Positions 8,129-15,707 of a stretch of DNA of 33,039 nt are shown here, in pieces. Below the pieces are notes generated by a model that was not told where the DNA came from, searched no databases, and was given only the letters and a program-made list of their open reading frames with translations. The DNA is from UBA1723 sp045641625 (lineage in GTDB: Bacteria > Bacteroidota > Bacteroidia > Bacteroidales > Paludibacteraceae), in NCBI GenBank assembly GCA_045641625.1, contig JAZUHH010000018.1, positions 1 to 33,039 of the forward strand. Direction: 5' to 3'. The first letter of the stretch is position 1, and every line of letters begins with the position of its first letter. A program made the translations under genes and the position numbers.

Positions 8129-9001
8129 GTGGATTGGTTAGAAGCACTTATCTTAGGTATAGTACAGGGTCTTACAGAGTTTCTTCCTGTAAGCAGTAGC
8201 GGACATTTGACTATAGGTCAGGAGATCCTTCACTTGAAAACTGACGGAGGGGACAACCTTCTTTTTGACATAATCGTTCATGCGGCAACAGTGTGCAGCA
8301 CTATTGTTGTGCTTTGGCATGAGATCTCGAAGCTTTTGAAGGGAACATTCACAACAAAGGAGTGGAACGAGGACAAGGAGTATGTGCTAAAGATTGTAAT
8401 CTCCATGATTCCTATCTTCATTGTCGGCATATTCTTCAAGGATACTGTTGAGGCTATATTCGGCGAGGGCTTGCTTGTAGTTGGCTGCTGTCTTTTGCTT
8501 ACAGCCACACTTCTTGCATTCTCGTATTATGCTAAGCCAAGACAGAAAGAGGAGATTTCGCGCAGGGATGCTTTCATCATAGGTGTTGGTCAGGCTTGCG
8601 CTGTGTTGCCAGGCTTGTCACGAAGCGGAACAACTATCGCAACAGGTCTTTTGCTTGGAAACAAGAAGGAGTCGGTTGCAAAGTTCTCATTCCTTATGGT
8701 TCTTGTCCCTATTCTTGGCGAGGCTTTCCTTGAGCTGCTAAAGATCATCAAGCACAAGTGTCCTGACTGCAAGGCAGTTATGGAGATGGTTAACGGAGAC
8801 TACTTCTGCCAGGCTTGCAACAAGGTTCAGGATTTGGCTTTGGGAGTTGACGTGATGGTTGTAGGATTCCTTGCAGCTTTCATCTCTGGAGTCTTGGCAT
8901 GCAAGGGTATGGTGGAGTTCGTGAAGAAGGGCAAGATGATCTACTTCTCTATCTATTGCGCGATAATCGGTTGTTGGGCCATTGCTTATAGCTTGATGTA
9001 A
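8129..9001 (+). CDS. uppP: Undecaprenyl-diphosphatase UppP (BacA) with a zinc-knuckle-like insert
   Basis: UppP dephosphorylates undecaprenyl pyrophosphate at the membrane to recycle the lipid carrier for wall and O-antigen synthesis; overexpression gives bacitracin resistance. The 290 residues carry both active-site signatures, QGLTEFLPVSSSGHL near residues 13-27 and PGLSRSGTTIATGLLLG near 163, plus multiple membrane helices. The start is a GTG at 8129, giving the canonical MDWLEALILGIVQG. Oddity: between helices, after LLKIIK, there is an insert with C211-x2-C214-x12-C227-x2-C230, a zinc-ribbon spacing that I do not recall in Bacteroides or E. coli UppP. It keeps the frame and flanking helices intact. 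The gene is in the ftsX-queA cluster, ten bases before truB. Confidence 0.95.
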   Translation: MDWLEALILGIVQGLTEFLPVSSSGHLTIGQEILHLKTDGGDNLLFDIIVHAATVCSTIVVLWHEISKLLKGTFTTKEWNEDKEYVLKIVISMIPIFIVGIFFKDTVEAIFGEGLLVVGCCLLLTATLLAFSYYAKPRQKEEISRRDAFIIGVGQACAVLPGLSRSGTTIATGLLLGNKKESVAKFSFLMVLVPILGEAFLELLKIIKHKCPDCKAVMEMVNGDYFCQACNKVQDLALGVDVMVVGFLAAFISGVLACKGMVEFVKKGKMIYFSIYCAIIGCWAIAYSLM

Positions 9002-9011
9002 TAAGGGAAGT

Positions 9012-9725
9012 ATGGATTTTGTAGAAGGAGAAGTATTATATTTCAACAAGCCTCTTCACTGGTCATCCTTTGATTTGGTCAACAAGGCGAGAATCGGCAT
9101 TCGTCACCGTCTTGGAGTAAAGAAAATCAAGATAGGCCATGCGGGAACTCTTGATCCGCTTGCTTCGGGTGTGCTTATCATCTGCACTGGAAGAAAGACA
9201 AAGCAGATTGACAACTTCCAGTACCAGACTAAGGAATACGTTGCCAAGATCATGCTGGGAGCAACAACCCCTTCATTCGATCTTGAGACTGAGGTTGATG
9301 CCACATATCCCACAGATCACATCACAAAGGAATTGGTTCTCGAGACTTTGAAATCGTTCCTTGGCGAAATTCAGCAGATTCCTCCGACATATTCGGCAGT
9401 CAAGATAAACGGCAAAAGAGCATACGAATATGCCAGAAAGGGCGAAGAGGTCGAGATAAAGCCCAAGACTCTTGTCATTGACGAGATTGAGCTTGTTGAC
9501 TGTTCGCTTCCAGAGATTACAATCCGTGTGGTCTGCAGCAAGGGAACCTATATCAGAGGTTTGGCCAGAGACATCGGAAAGGCTTTGAACAGTGGTGCGC
9601 ACCTGACTGCATTGGAGCGTACACGAATCGGAGACGTAAGGCTGGAGGACTGTATCACACTTGAGCAGTTCCAGTTCCTACTAGACCATTCATCGGACAT
9701 AGTTATGCCCGTAGAACAAGTTTAA
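9012..9725 (+). CDS. truB: tRNA pseudouridine(55) synthase TruB
   Basis: TruB converts U55 of the T-loop to pseudouridine in most tRNAs and also acts as a tRNA chaperone. The 237-residue protein has the catalytic Asp as D48 in GHAGTLDPLASGVL, the same position as in E. coli, followed by YSAVKINGKRAYEYAR and KGTYIRGLARDIG, both TruB landmarks. The protein is shorter than E. coli TruB (about 314) because it lacks a long C-terminal PUA extension, as is common in Bacteroidota. It follows uppP by ten bases and precedes queA by 31 bases, so it is probably co-transcribed. Confidence 0.96.
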   Translation: MDFVEGEVLYFNKPLHWSSFDLVNKARIGIRHRLGVKKIKIGHAGTLDPLASGVLIICTGRKTKQIDNFQYQTKEYVAKIMLGATTPSFDLETEVDATYPTDHITKELVLETLKSFLGEIQQIPPTYSAVKINGKRAYEYARKGEEVEIKPKTLVIDEIELVDCSLPEITIRVVCSKGTYIRGLARDIGKALNSGAHLTALERTRIGDVRLEDCITLEQFQFLLDHSSDIVMPVEQV

Positions 9726-9756
9726 CATTTCAGAACAAGACAAAATTATTTCATAT

Positions 9757-10806
9757 ATGAAGCTGTCACAATTTAAGTTTGAGTTACCCGAGGAGCTAAT
9801 CGCTCAGTATCCTACTGAGGAGAGAGACGAGTGTCGTCTTTTGGTGTTGCATAAGAAGACAGGAGAGATAGAGCATAAGGTGTTCAAGGACATCCTTAAC
9901 TATTTTGATGACAAGGACGTTTTCGTGTTTAACGACACAAAGGTGTTCCCTGCCATTCTACATGGAAACAAGGAGAAAACAAACGCCAATATCGAGGTAA
10001 CACTACTTAAGGAGTTGAATCCGGAGATCAAGCTTTGGGATGTGTTGGTTGAGCCGGCACGCAAGATTCGTATAGGAAACAAATTGTATTTCGGTGAGGA
10101 CGACTCTCTTGTAGCTGAGGTTATCGACAACACAACTTCAAGAGGTAGAACTCTGCGCTATTTGTTTGATGGAACTTACGAGGAGTTCAAGCAGACTTTG
10201 GATAACTTGGGAGAGACACCTCTTCCTCCATATATCACTCGTCCTGCAGAGAAGGCGGACAGAGACCGATACCAGACATACTTCGCAAAGAACGAGGGTG
10301 CTGTGATGGCTCCTGCTGCCGGAATGCACTTCTCACGCGAGCTTCTAAAGAGACTTGAGATCAAGGGATGCGAATTTGCCTATGTAACTTTGCATGCAGG
10401 TCTTGGAAACTTCAGAGACGTAGATGTAGAGGAGTTGACTCGCCATAAGACAGACTCTGAGCCTTTGACAATCACAGAGGACAACACAGAGATCATAAAC
10501 CAGGCAAAAGTCGAAAGAAGAAACATTTGTGCTGTCGGAGCGACAACGCTAAGAGCTCTTGAGACTTCTGTAACTACTTCGGGTACTGTTAAGCCTTTCG
10601 AGGGTTGGACTAACAAGTTCATCTTCCCTCCTTACAAGTTCAGCGTTGCCAACAGATGCATTACAAACCTTCACCTGCCATACTCAACATTGCTGATGAT
10701 GTCATGTGCATTCGGCGAGTACGATGTTGTGATGAAGGCTTATCAGGAGGCGGTTAAGGAGAGGTATCGTTTCGGAGCATTCGGCGATGCTATGCTTATT
10801 ATGTAA
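9757..10806 (+). CDS. queA: S-adenosylmethionine:tRNA ribosyltransferase-isomerase QueA
   Basis: QueA transfers and isomerises the ribosyl group of S-adenosylmethionine onto 7-aminomethyl-7-deazaguanine in tRNA to form epoxyqueuosine at wobble position 34. The 349 residues match the family length. Landmarks are the N-terminal FELPEELIAQYPTEERDECR, VFNDTKVFPAIL, TPLPPYITR, GAVMAPAAGMHFS and the C-terminal HLPYSTLLMMSCAFG. No other queuosine genes are adjacent. The gene is fourth in order after ftsX, 31 bases from truB and 40 bases before ilvB. No terminator or TAnnTTTG box separates queA from ilvB, so ilvBN may be read from the same transcript. Confidence 0.96.
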   Translation: MKLSQFKFELPEELIAQYPTEERDECRLLVLHKKTGEIEHKVFKDILNYFDDKDVFVFNDTKVFPAILHGNKEKTNANIEVTLLKELNPEIKLWDVLVEPARKIRIGNKLYFGEDDSLVAEVIDNTTSRGRTLRYLFDGTYEEFKQTLDNLGETPLPPYITRPAEKADRDRYQTYFAKNEGAVMAPAAGMHFSRELLKRLEIKGCEFAYVTLHAGLGNFRDVDVEELTRHKTDSEPLTITEDNTEIINQAKVERRNICAVGATTLRALETSVTTSGTVKPFEGWTNKFIFPPYKFSVANRCITNLHLPYSTLLMMSCAFGEYDVVMKAYQEAVKERYRFGAFGDAMLIM

Positions 10807-10846
10807 TTTTAGAGAAAGATATTTAGACAATATATAAATCATATTG

Positions 10847-12541
10847 ATGATGAGCAAACAGATGAAGGGTGCATACATTCTCATGGAGAGCCTTTTGAAG
10901 GAGAATGTTGACACTATTTTTGGGTATCCTGGAGGTAGCATCATGCCTACCTTTGACGCTCTTTATGACTATATGGACAAGTTCAACTATGTCCTAACAC
11001 GTCATGAGCAAGGTGCAACACATGCAGCGCAGGGATACGCACGAGTCAGTGGTAAGACTGGTGTTTGCTTAGTGACTTCAGGACCAGGTGCCACTAACGC
11101 AATCACAGGAATTGCTGATGCAATGATGGATTCTACTCCGCTAGTGGTGATTGCAGGTCAGGCAGGCGCTGCCTTCCTTGGTACAGACGCGTTCCAGGAG
11201 GTTGACCTTATAGGTATCACTAATCCGATTACAAAGTGGAACTATCAGATTCGTTCCGCAGCAGATATTGCCCCAGCAGTGGCAAAGGCATTCCATATTG
11301 CCAACACAGGCCGAAAGGGTCCGGTTGTACTTGACTTCGCAAAGAATGCTCAAGTCGAGTTGGCAGAGTTCATTTACGAGAAGTGCCATTTCACAAGGGG
11401 ATATATTCCTTTCCAGGCAGTTAGTCCGGCTCAGATTGATGCCGCTGCAGAGATCATCAACAATGCCAAGAAGCCTCTTGCACTTGTAGGTCAGGGAGTA
11501 GTTCTTGGTAATGCGGAGTCTGAGTTGAAGGCGTTCCTAGAGAAGGCTGACATCCCTGCTGGAAATACTCTTCTTGGTCTTTCTGCACTTCCGTCAGACC
11601 ATCCTTTGAACAAGGGTATGCTTGGAATGCACGGAAATGTTGGTCCAAATATCAAGACTAACGAGGCTGACGTAATCATAGCCATAGGTATGCGTTTCGA
11701 CGACCGTGTAACCGGTGACTTGAAGACATACGCTAAGCAGGCTAAGATAGTTCACCTTGATATTGATACAGCGGAGCTTGACAAGAACGTCAAGGCTACA
11801 GCTAAGGTTGTCGGTGATGTTAAGGCTACGCTTCCTGAACTTACTCTTAAAATCAAGGAGGCTAAGCATACAGAGTGGATCGAAAGCTTCCGTGAGTATG
11901 AGTTGAAGGAGGAGCAGAAGGTTATCCGTCCTGAAATAAGTTCTACTGAAGGACCTCTAAAGATGGGTGAGGTTGTCCGTAAGATTTCCGAGGCAACAAA
12001 CAACGAGGCTGTCCTTGTTACTGACGTAGGTCAGAATCAGGTTATGGCGGCACGTTACTTCAAATATACTAAGTCACGCAGTGTTGTTACAAGCGGTGGT
12101 CTTGGTACTATGGGATTCGGTATCCCTGCAGCAATCGGAGCAAAGATAGGAGCTCCAGAGCGTACTGTATGTATGTTCGCCGGTGACGGTGGATTCCAGA
12201 TGACCATCCAGGAGCTTGGAACAATCATGGAGAAGCAGATTGGTGTCAAGATGATTATCCTTAACAACAATTACCTTGGTATGGTACGCCAGTGGCAGGA
12301 GTTGTTCTTTAAAGAAAGATATTCTTCTACCCCTATGATGAATCCAAAGTTCAAGGCTATTGCTGAAGCTTATGGAATCAAGAGTTCTGAGGTTACAACA
12401 AGAGAGGAGCTTGATAACGCTATCAAGGAGATGTTTGCAGATGACAAACCATATTTGTTGATTGCAAACTGTGAGGAGATGGGTATGGTTTACCCTATGA
12501 TTCCTGCAGGAGAAACAGTTACTAACATTCTATTGGGTTAA
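10847..12541 (+). CDS. ilvB: Acetolactate synthase large subunit
   Basis: This thiamine-diphosphate enzyme condenses two pyruvates to acetolactate, or pyruvate with 2-ketobutyrate, in the first common step of valine, leucine and isoleucine synthesis. The ORF of about 564 residues has the catalytic Glu as E54 in RHEQGATHAAQGYA, a central FAD-binding-type domain, and the ThDP/Mg motif running from G446-D447-G448 to N473-N474 (NNNYLGMVRQW), the correct 26-residue spacing. A TTG at 10844 lies directly in front, but ATG 10847 (or 10850) is preferred. The stop is four bases before ilvN. The usual Bacteroidota partners ilvD and ilvC are not next to it. Confidence 0.96.
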   Translation: MMSKQMKGAYILMESLLKENVDTIFGYPGGSIMPTFDALYDYMDKFNYVLTRHEQGATHAAQGYARVSGKTGVCLVTSGPGATNAITGIADAMMDSTPLVVIAGQAGAAFLGTDAFQEVDLIGITNPITKWNYQIRSAADIAPAVAKAFHIANTGRKGPVVLDFAKNAQVELAEFIYEKCHFTRGYIPFQAVSPAQIDAAAEIINNAKKPLALVGQGVVLGNAESELKAFLEKADIPAGNTLLGLSALPSDHPLNKGMLGMHGNVGPNIKTNEADVIIAIGMRFDDRVTGDLKTYAKQAKIVHLDIDTAELDKNVKATAKVVGDVKATLPELTLKIKEAKHTEWIESFREYELKEEQKVIRPEISSTEGPLKMGEVVRKISEATNNEAVLVTDVGQNQVMAARYFKYTKSRSVVTSGGLGTMGFGIPAAIGAKIGAPERTVCMFAGDGGFQMTIQELGTIMEKQIGVKMIILNNNYLGMVRQWQELFFKERYSSTPMMNPKFKAIAEAYGIKSSEVTTREELDNAIKEMFADDKPYLLIANCEEMGMVYPMIPAGETVTNILLG

Positions 12542-12545
12542 AATT

Positions 12546-13163
12546 ATGGCAGAAGAATTTAAGGCTAATCGTTGCGGTCAGGATTGTCAGAAGTGCAACC
12601 CTACGGAGTGTGGCGACGGAAAGAAGTTGTTTACAGTTACGGTGTTCTCGGAGAATCAGGTAGGTTTGCTTAACCAGATCTCTATAATCTTCACTCGCCG
12701 TCGTTTGAACATCGAGAGTTTGAGCGTGTCTCAGTCTGCTCTTCCTGGAATACATAAGTTCACTATCACTACTATTACTGACGAGGATACAATAGAGAAG
12801 GTAGTAAAGCAGATTGACAAGCGTATTGATATTATCAAGAGTTTCTATAATGACGACTCGGATCTTGTTTATCAGGAGATTGCGATGTACAAGATTGCAA
12901 CTCAGGATTTCATCAAGCTTGAGGGTACTGAGGAACTTATCAGAAAGTATAATATCCGTATTCTTGAGATCAACGAGACTTGCGTGATTTTTGAGAAGAC
13001 AGGTCATTCGGAGGAGACTCAGGGATTGTTCGAGGAGCTAAGTCAGAAACTTCAGGTGCTTCAGTTTATCCGTTCCGGTCGTGTGGCTATCACTAAGTCT
13101 AAGATTGAGAGATTGAGTGACATGCTTGCGAATATAGAGGCGCATAAAATGATGTACGAATAG
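12546..13163 (+). CDS. ilvN: Acetolactate synthase regulatory subunit with Cys-rich N-terminal extension
   Basis: IlvN binds the large subunit, raises its activity and confers feedback inhibition by branched-chain amino acids. The 205 residues contain an ACT domain from about residue 28 (LFTVTVFSENQVGLLNQISIIF) and the family C-terminal domain with FEKTGHSEETQ and RSGRVAIT. The first 26 residues are unusual: C10, C14, C17 and C22 in a short Gly/Asn-rich stretch ahead of the ACT domain. Relatives I recall begin directly at the ACT strand. The ATG at 12546 is supported by its four-base spacing from ilvB and the lack of a better in-frame start before the ACT domain. A terminator follows at 13174. 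Confidence 0.93.
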   Translation: MAEEFKANRCGQDCQKCNPTECGDGKKLFTVTVFSENQVGLLNQISIIFTRRRLNIESLSVSQSALPGIHKFTITTITDEDTIEKVVKQIDKRIDIIKSFYNDDSDLVYQEIAMYKIATQDFIKLEGTEELIRKYNIRILEINETCVIFEKTGHSEETQGLFEELSQKLQVLQFIRSGRVAITKSKIERLSDMLANIEAHKMMYE

Positions 13164-13173
13164 AATAATTGGG

Positions 13174-13203
13174 GGCAACATTCACATGTTGCCTTCTTTT
13201 TTG
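13174..13203 (+). terminator. Intrinsic terminator after ilvN
   Basis: GGCAACAT (13174-13181) and ATGTTGCC (13186-13193) form a perfect stem with a TCAC loop, followed by a T-rich tract. It lies within what would be the first codons of a longer yraN reading starting at a TTG at 13169, and so argues for the later ATG at 13211. Confidence 0.9.
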
Positions 13204-13210
13204 TCTTGAT

Positions 13211-13600
13211 ATGGCAGAACATAACGAATTAGGTAAGAGAGGAGAGGATTTCGCCGCAGAGCAGTTGGTCAAGGAAGGCTATGCCATACTAGAACGTAAT
13301 TGGCGAAGCGGGAAATGCGAGCTGGACATTATAGCAGAGAAGGATGATGTGGTAGTAGCTGTTGAGGTTAAGACTCGAAGGAATAATATCTTTGCCGATC
13401 CTACGGAGAGCATTGGAGCCAAGAAGATCCAGATGCTCATGAAAGGCATTTCTGCCTATATCGAGGAAAAGAACATAGACAAAGAGATTCGTATTGACGT
13501 GTTTTCAGTTGTTGCGCAGGATGTCAAAACCAATTCTCTGACATTTGAGCATATTGAGGACGCAATAACCCTCGGTAATATTCCCTTAGGTGGATATTAA
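13211..13600 (+). CDS. yraN: YraN family protein (UPF0102), predicted endonuclease-like fold
   Basis: The protein has 129 residues from the ATG at 13211 (MAEHNELGKRGEDFAAEQL). It has the UPF0102 pattern: GKRGEDxA, then GYxILxRNWR, CELDIIAEKDDVVVAVEVKTR and the C-terminal FRIDVFSV-like strand (here IRIDVFSVV). The E-x-D-x(n)-E-V-K arrangement matches the core of restriction-endonuclease-like nucleases related to archaeal Holliday-junction resolvases. The true function of YraN is not settled. The start is chosen because the upstream TTG lies inside the ilvN terminator. No good promoter is visible, so it may depend on read-through. A weaker terminator-like hairpin closes it. Confidence 0.92.
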   Translation: MAEHNELGKRGEDFAAEQLVKEGYAILERNWRSGKCELDIIAEKDDVVVAVEVKTRRNNIFADPTESIGAKKIQMLMKGISAYIEEKNIDKEIRIDVFSVVAQDVKTNSLTFEHIEDAITLGNIPLGGY

Positions 13601-13630
13601 AGGGAAGAAGCGTACAATTTATTCCCTTTT
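13599..13630 (+). terminator. Terminator-like hairpin after yraN
   Basis: AAAGGGAA (13599-13606) pairs with TTCCCTTT (13622-13629) over a 15-base loop and ends in a short T run. The long loop makes this only moderately convincing. Confidence 0.55.
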
Positions 13631-13686
13631 CCCTGTTATGACTGTATTATTTAGGAAAGAAATGCGTCTATTCCCCATGTGTTGCT

Positions 13687-13694
13687 TATTTTTG
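13687..13694 (+). promoter_or_regulatory. -7 box of the DUF445 gene
   Basis: TATTTTTG matches TAnnTTTG exactly, 24 bases before the ATG at 13719. No clear -33 element. Confidence 0.65.
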
Positions 13695-13718
13695 CATCAT
13701 AAACTTAGATAGATCATT

Positions 13719-14645
13719 ATGTACAATTATCTGCAGTTTTTGGTTCCCCCTGTACTGGGAGGAGTTATAGGTTACATCACAAATGATTTGGCGATAAAGA
13801 TGTTGTTCCGTCCGCACAAACCCAAGTTTCTTTTCGGATGGCAGCTGCCCTTTACTCCAGGACTTATTCCTAGGGAGAAGTCTCGTATAGCAGTATCTAT
13901 TGCCGGAGCTGTGAGTGAGAATCTGATGAACAAGGATGTTCTTGCAAAGCATTTGTCAAGTGATGAAATGATAGCTAAGATTTCAAGCTCCATAGACGAG
14001 TTTTTTGCAAGTCAGAAGAAGAATACAGAGTCCTTGCGTGAGTTCCTGTCCCATTATTTGAGCGAGGAGGAAATAGACTCTGCAATCAATAATCTCTCGA
14101 ATACCGCTTCTGTCCAAGTTTCAGACAAGTTGGGAGATACGAAGCTGGCAAACGACATTTCTGAGCAGGTTGTCGCCCATATCAAGGAGAAAGGGTTGGG
14201 TAACATCGTTCCCGCCATGTTCGCCGGCCCCATACTGTCATTGATAGGAGATGGTGTAAAGAAATACCTGGCAGAGAACATAAACGTCATGCTAAAAGAG
14301 AAGGGGCCTGATATGGTCAAGAACTTTATAGGCACTGCGATTACTGATTTCTCTGCAATGTCCGTTCAAAGTCTGTTGGATGGCAAGGAAGAGCAGATAG
14401 AAGGCATAACGAGGTCCATAGTCTCATTGTATAGAAAGATGATAGATGACTATTTGCCGCAGATTCTCGGAAAGATTGACATCTCAAAAATCATATCGGA
14501 AAGAATCAACGAGATGGATACTGTAGAGATGGAGAACCTCATTCTGGGACTTATGAAAAAGGAGTTGAGCCATATCGTATGGATAGGAGCTGCTCTGGGT
14601 GCGATTATCGGCTGTATAAATATCTTCCTGAACGGAATGCTTTGA
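13719..14645 (+). CDS. DUF445 family membrane protein
   Basis: The protein has 308 residues. It begins with a membrane segment carrying the family signature (GGVIGYITNDLAIKMLFRP), then GWQLPFTPGLIPREKSRIA, a long amphipathic helical middle with repeated xxxI/LSxxI heptad-like character, and a closing membrane helix (WIGAALGAIIGCINIF). This topology, two end helices around a helical body, is typical of DUF445 proteins such as Bacillus YheB. The function is unknown; roles in envelope or spore surface were described for relatives only in Firmicutes. The gene is transcribed alone from the box at 13687 and stops at a strong terminator shared with the convergent ddl. Confidence 0.88.
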   Translation: MYNYLQFLVPPVLGGVIGYITNDLAIKMLFRPHKPKFLFGWQLPFTPGLIPREKSRIAVSIAGAVSENLMNKDVLAKHLSSDEMIAKISSSIDEFFASQKKNTESLREFLSHYLSEEEIDSAINNLSNTASVQVSDKLGDTKLANDISEQVVAHIKEKGLGNIVPAMFAGPILSLIGDGVKKYLAENINVMLKEKGPDMVKNFIGTAITDFSAMSVQSLLDGKEEQIEGITRSIVSLYRKMIDDYLPQILGKIDISKIISERINEMDTVEMENLILGLMKKELSHIVWIGAALGAIIGCINIFLNGML

Positions 14646-14661
14646 TATGTATAGATACTAA

Positions 14662-14701
14662 GAAAAAGGGTGCGCTTTCTAGTAAAAGCGCACCCTTTTC
14701 T
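14662..14701. terminator. Bidirectional terminator between the DUF445 gene and ddl
   Basis: AAAAGGGTGCGCTTT (14664-14678) pairs with AAAGCGCACCCTTTT (14685-14699), with A runs on one side and T runs on the other. It serves both the plus-strand DUF445 gene and the minus-strand ddl operon. Confidence 0.93.
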
Positions 14702-14719
14702 TTCTCTGCTATCGTTTGA

Positions 14720-15685
14720 CTAGCCTTCGATAATTTCACTAAGCACGTCACCAATGTTAAGACCTGCAGCTCTAACCTGCTGAGGAATAAAGCTTGTAGG
14801 TGTCATTCCTGGTGTAGTGTTCACCTCAAGAAGGTTTACTACGTTGTCGTTTGTGATGATGTAGTCAACACGGATTATGCCATGAGCTCCGATGATGTTG
14901 TAAATCTTCTCAGTCTGCTTTCTTACTACATCAGCTACCTCCTCAGGTATTCTTGCAGGAGTGATCTCCTTAACCTGTCCCTTGTACTTTGCATCATAGT
15001 CGAAGAATTCGTTCTCGCTTACGACCTCTGTAATAGGGAATACTGTTGTCTTGCCTCCTGCGCGATAGATTCCGCAAGTGATCTCAGTACCTTGCATGAA
15101 GCTTTCAACCACAACCTCTGCACCTTCTTCGAATGCTTTCTTAAGGGCGAAACTGATCTGGTCCTGAGTCTTTACCTTTGTTACACCGAAGCTGCTTCCT
15201 CCATCGTTAGGCTTGATGAAGCAAGGAAGACCAACTGCGTCGATAATCTCCTGCTCTGTGTAGTCGTTGATGTCTCTAAGTCTTAGAGACTTTGCTACAG
15301 GAATGCCGAAGTTCTTAAGGTAAGTGTTGCATGTAAACTTGTTGTAAGTTAGAGCCGATGCAAGCACGCCGCAGCTTGAGTAAGGCATCTTGATAAGGTC
15401 GAAGTAGCCCTGAAGCTTACCGTCCTCTCCCGGAGTACCGTGAATAGTGATGTAGGCATAGTCGAAGTTAATCTTCTCCTGACCTACTGTAAAGCTGAAG
15501 TCATTCTTGTCGATAGGGTACTTTTCGTTGTTGTACTCAACTTCCCAGTCCCCACCAATCACAGTTACGACATAAACATCGTACTTGTTCTTGTCCATGA
15601 ACGAGAGCAAACCATTTGCACTCTTAAGAGATACAACCACTTCGGACTGATCTCCACCTGCCACTATAGCAACTTTCTTTTTCAT
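14720..15685 (-). CDS. ddl: D-alanine--D-alanine ligase
   Basis: Ddl joins two D-alanines with ATP to make the dipeptide that ends the peptidoglycan stem. The 321 residues carry the N-terminal SEVVVSLKSANG (the catalytic Glu of the SE-x-x-VSL motif), HGTPGEDGKLQGYF, the ATP-grasp block PCFIKPNDGGSSFGVTKV, the omega-loop FFDYDAKYKG whose Tyr is typical of D-Ala rather than D-lactate ligases, and the Mg-binding LLEVNTTPGMTPTSFIP. By those residues it should make D-Ala-D-Ala and give normal vancomycin sensitivity at this step. It is the last gene of the minus-strand slyD-slyD-aroC-ddl run, 22 bases after aroC. Confidence 0.96.
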   Translation of the reverse strand: MKKKVAIVAGGDQSEVVVSLKSANGLLSFMDKNKYDVYVVTVIGGDWEVEYNNEKYPIDKNDFSFTVGQEKINFDYAYITIHGTPGEDGKLQGYFDLIKMPYSSCGVLASALTYNKFTCNTYLKNFGIPVAKSLRLRDINDYTEQEIIDAVGLPCFIKPNDGGSSFGVTKVKTQDQISFALKKAFEEGAEVVVESFMQGTEITCGIYRAGGKTTVFPITEVVSENEFFDYDAKYKGQVKEITPARIPEEVADVVRKQTEKIYNIIGAHGIIRVDYIITNDNVVNLLEVNTTPGMTPTSFIPQQVRAAGLNIGDVLSEIIEG

Positions 15686-15707
15686 TGCTTACTGTTCTTT
15701 GTTGTTC

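Noticed and set aside
13169..13210. A longer yraN reading starting at a TTG at 13169.
   Set aside because: The added codons lie within the ilvN terminator hairpin and T tract. The family start fits the ATG at 13211.
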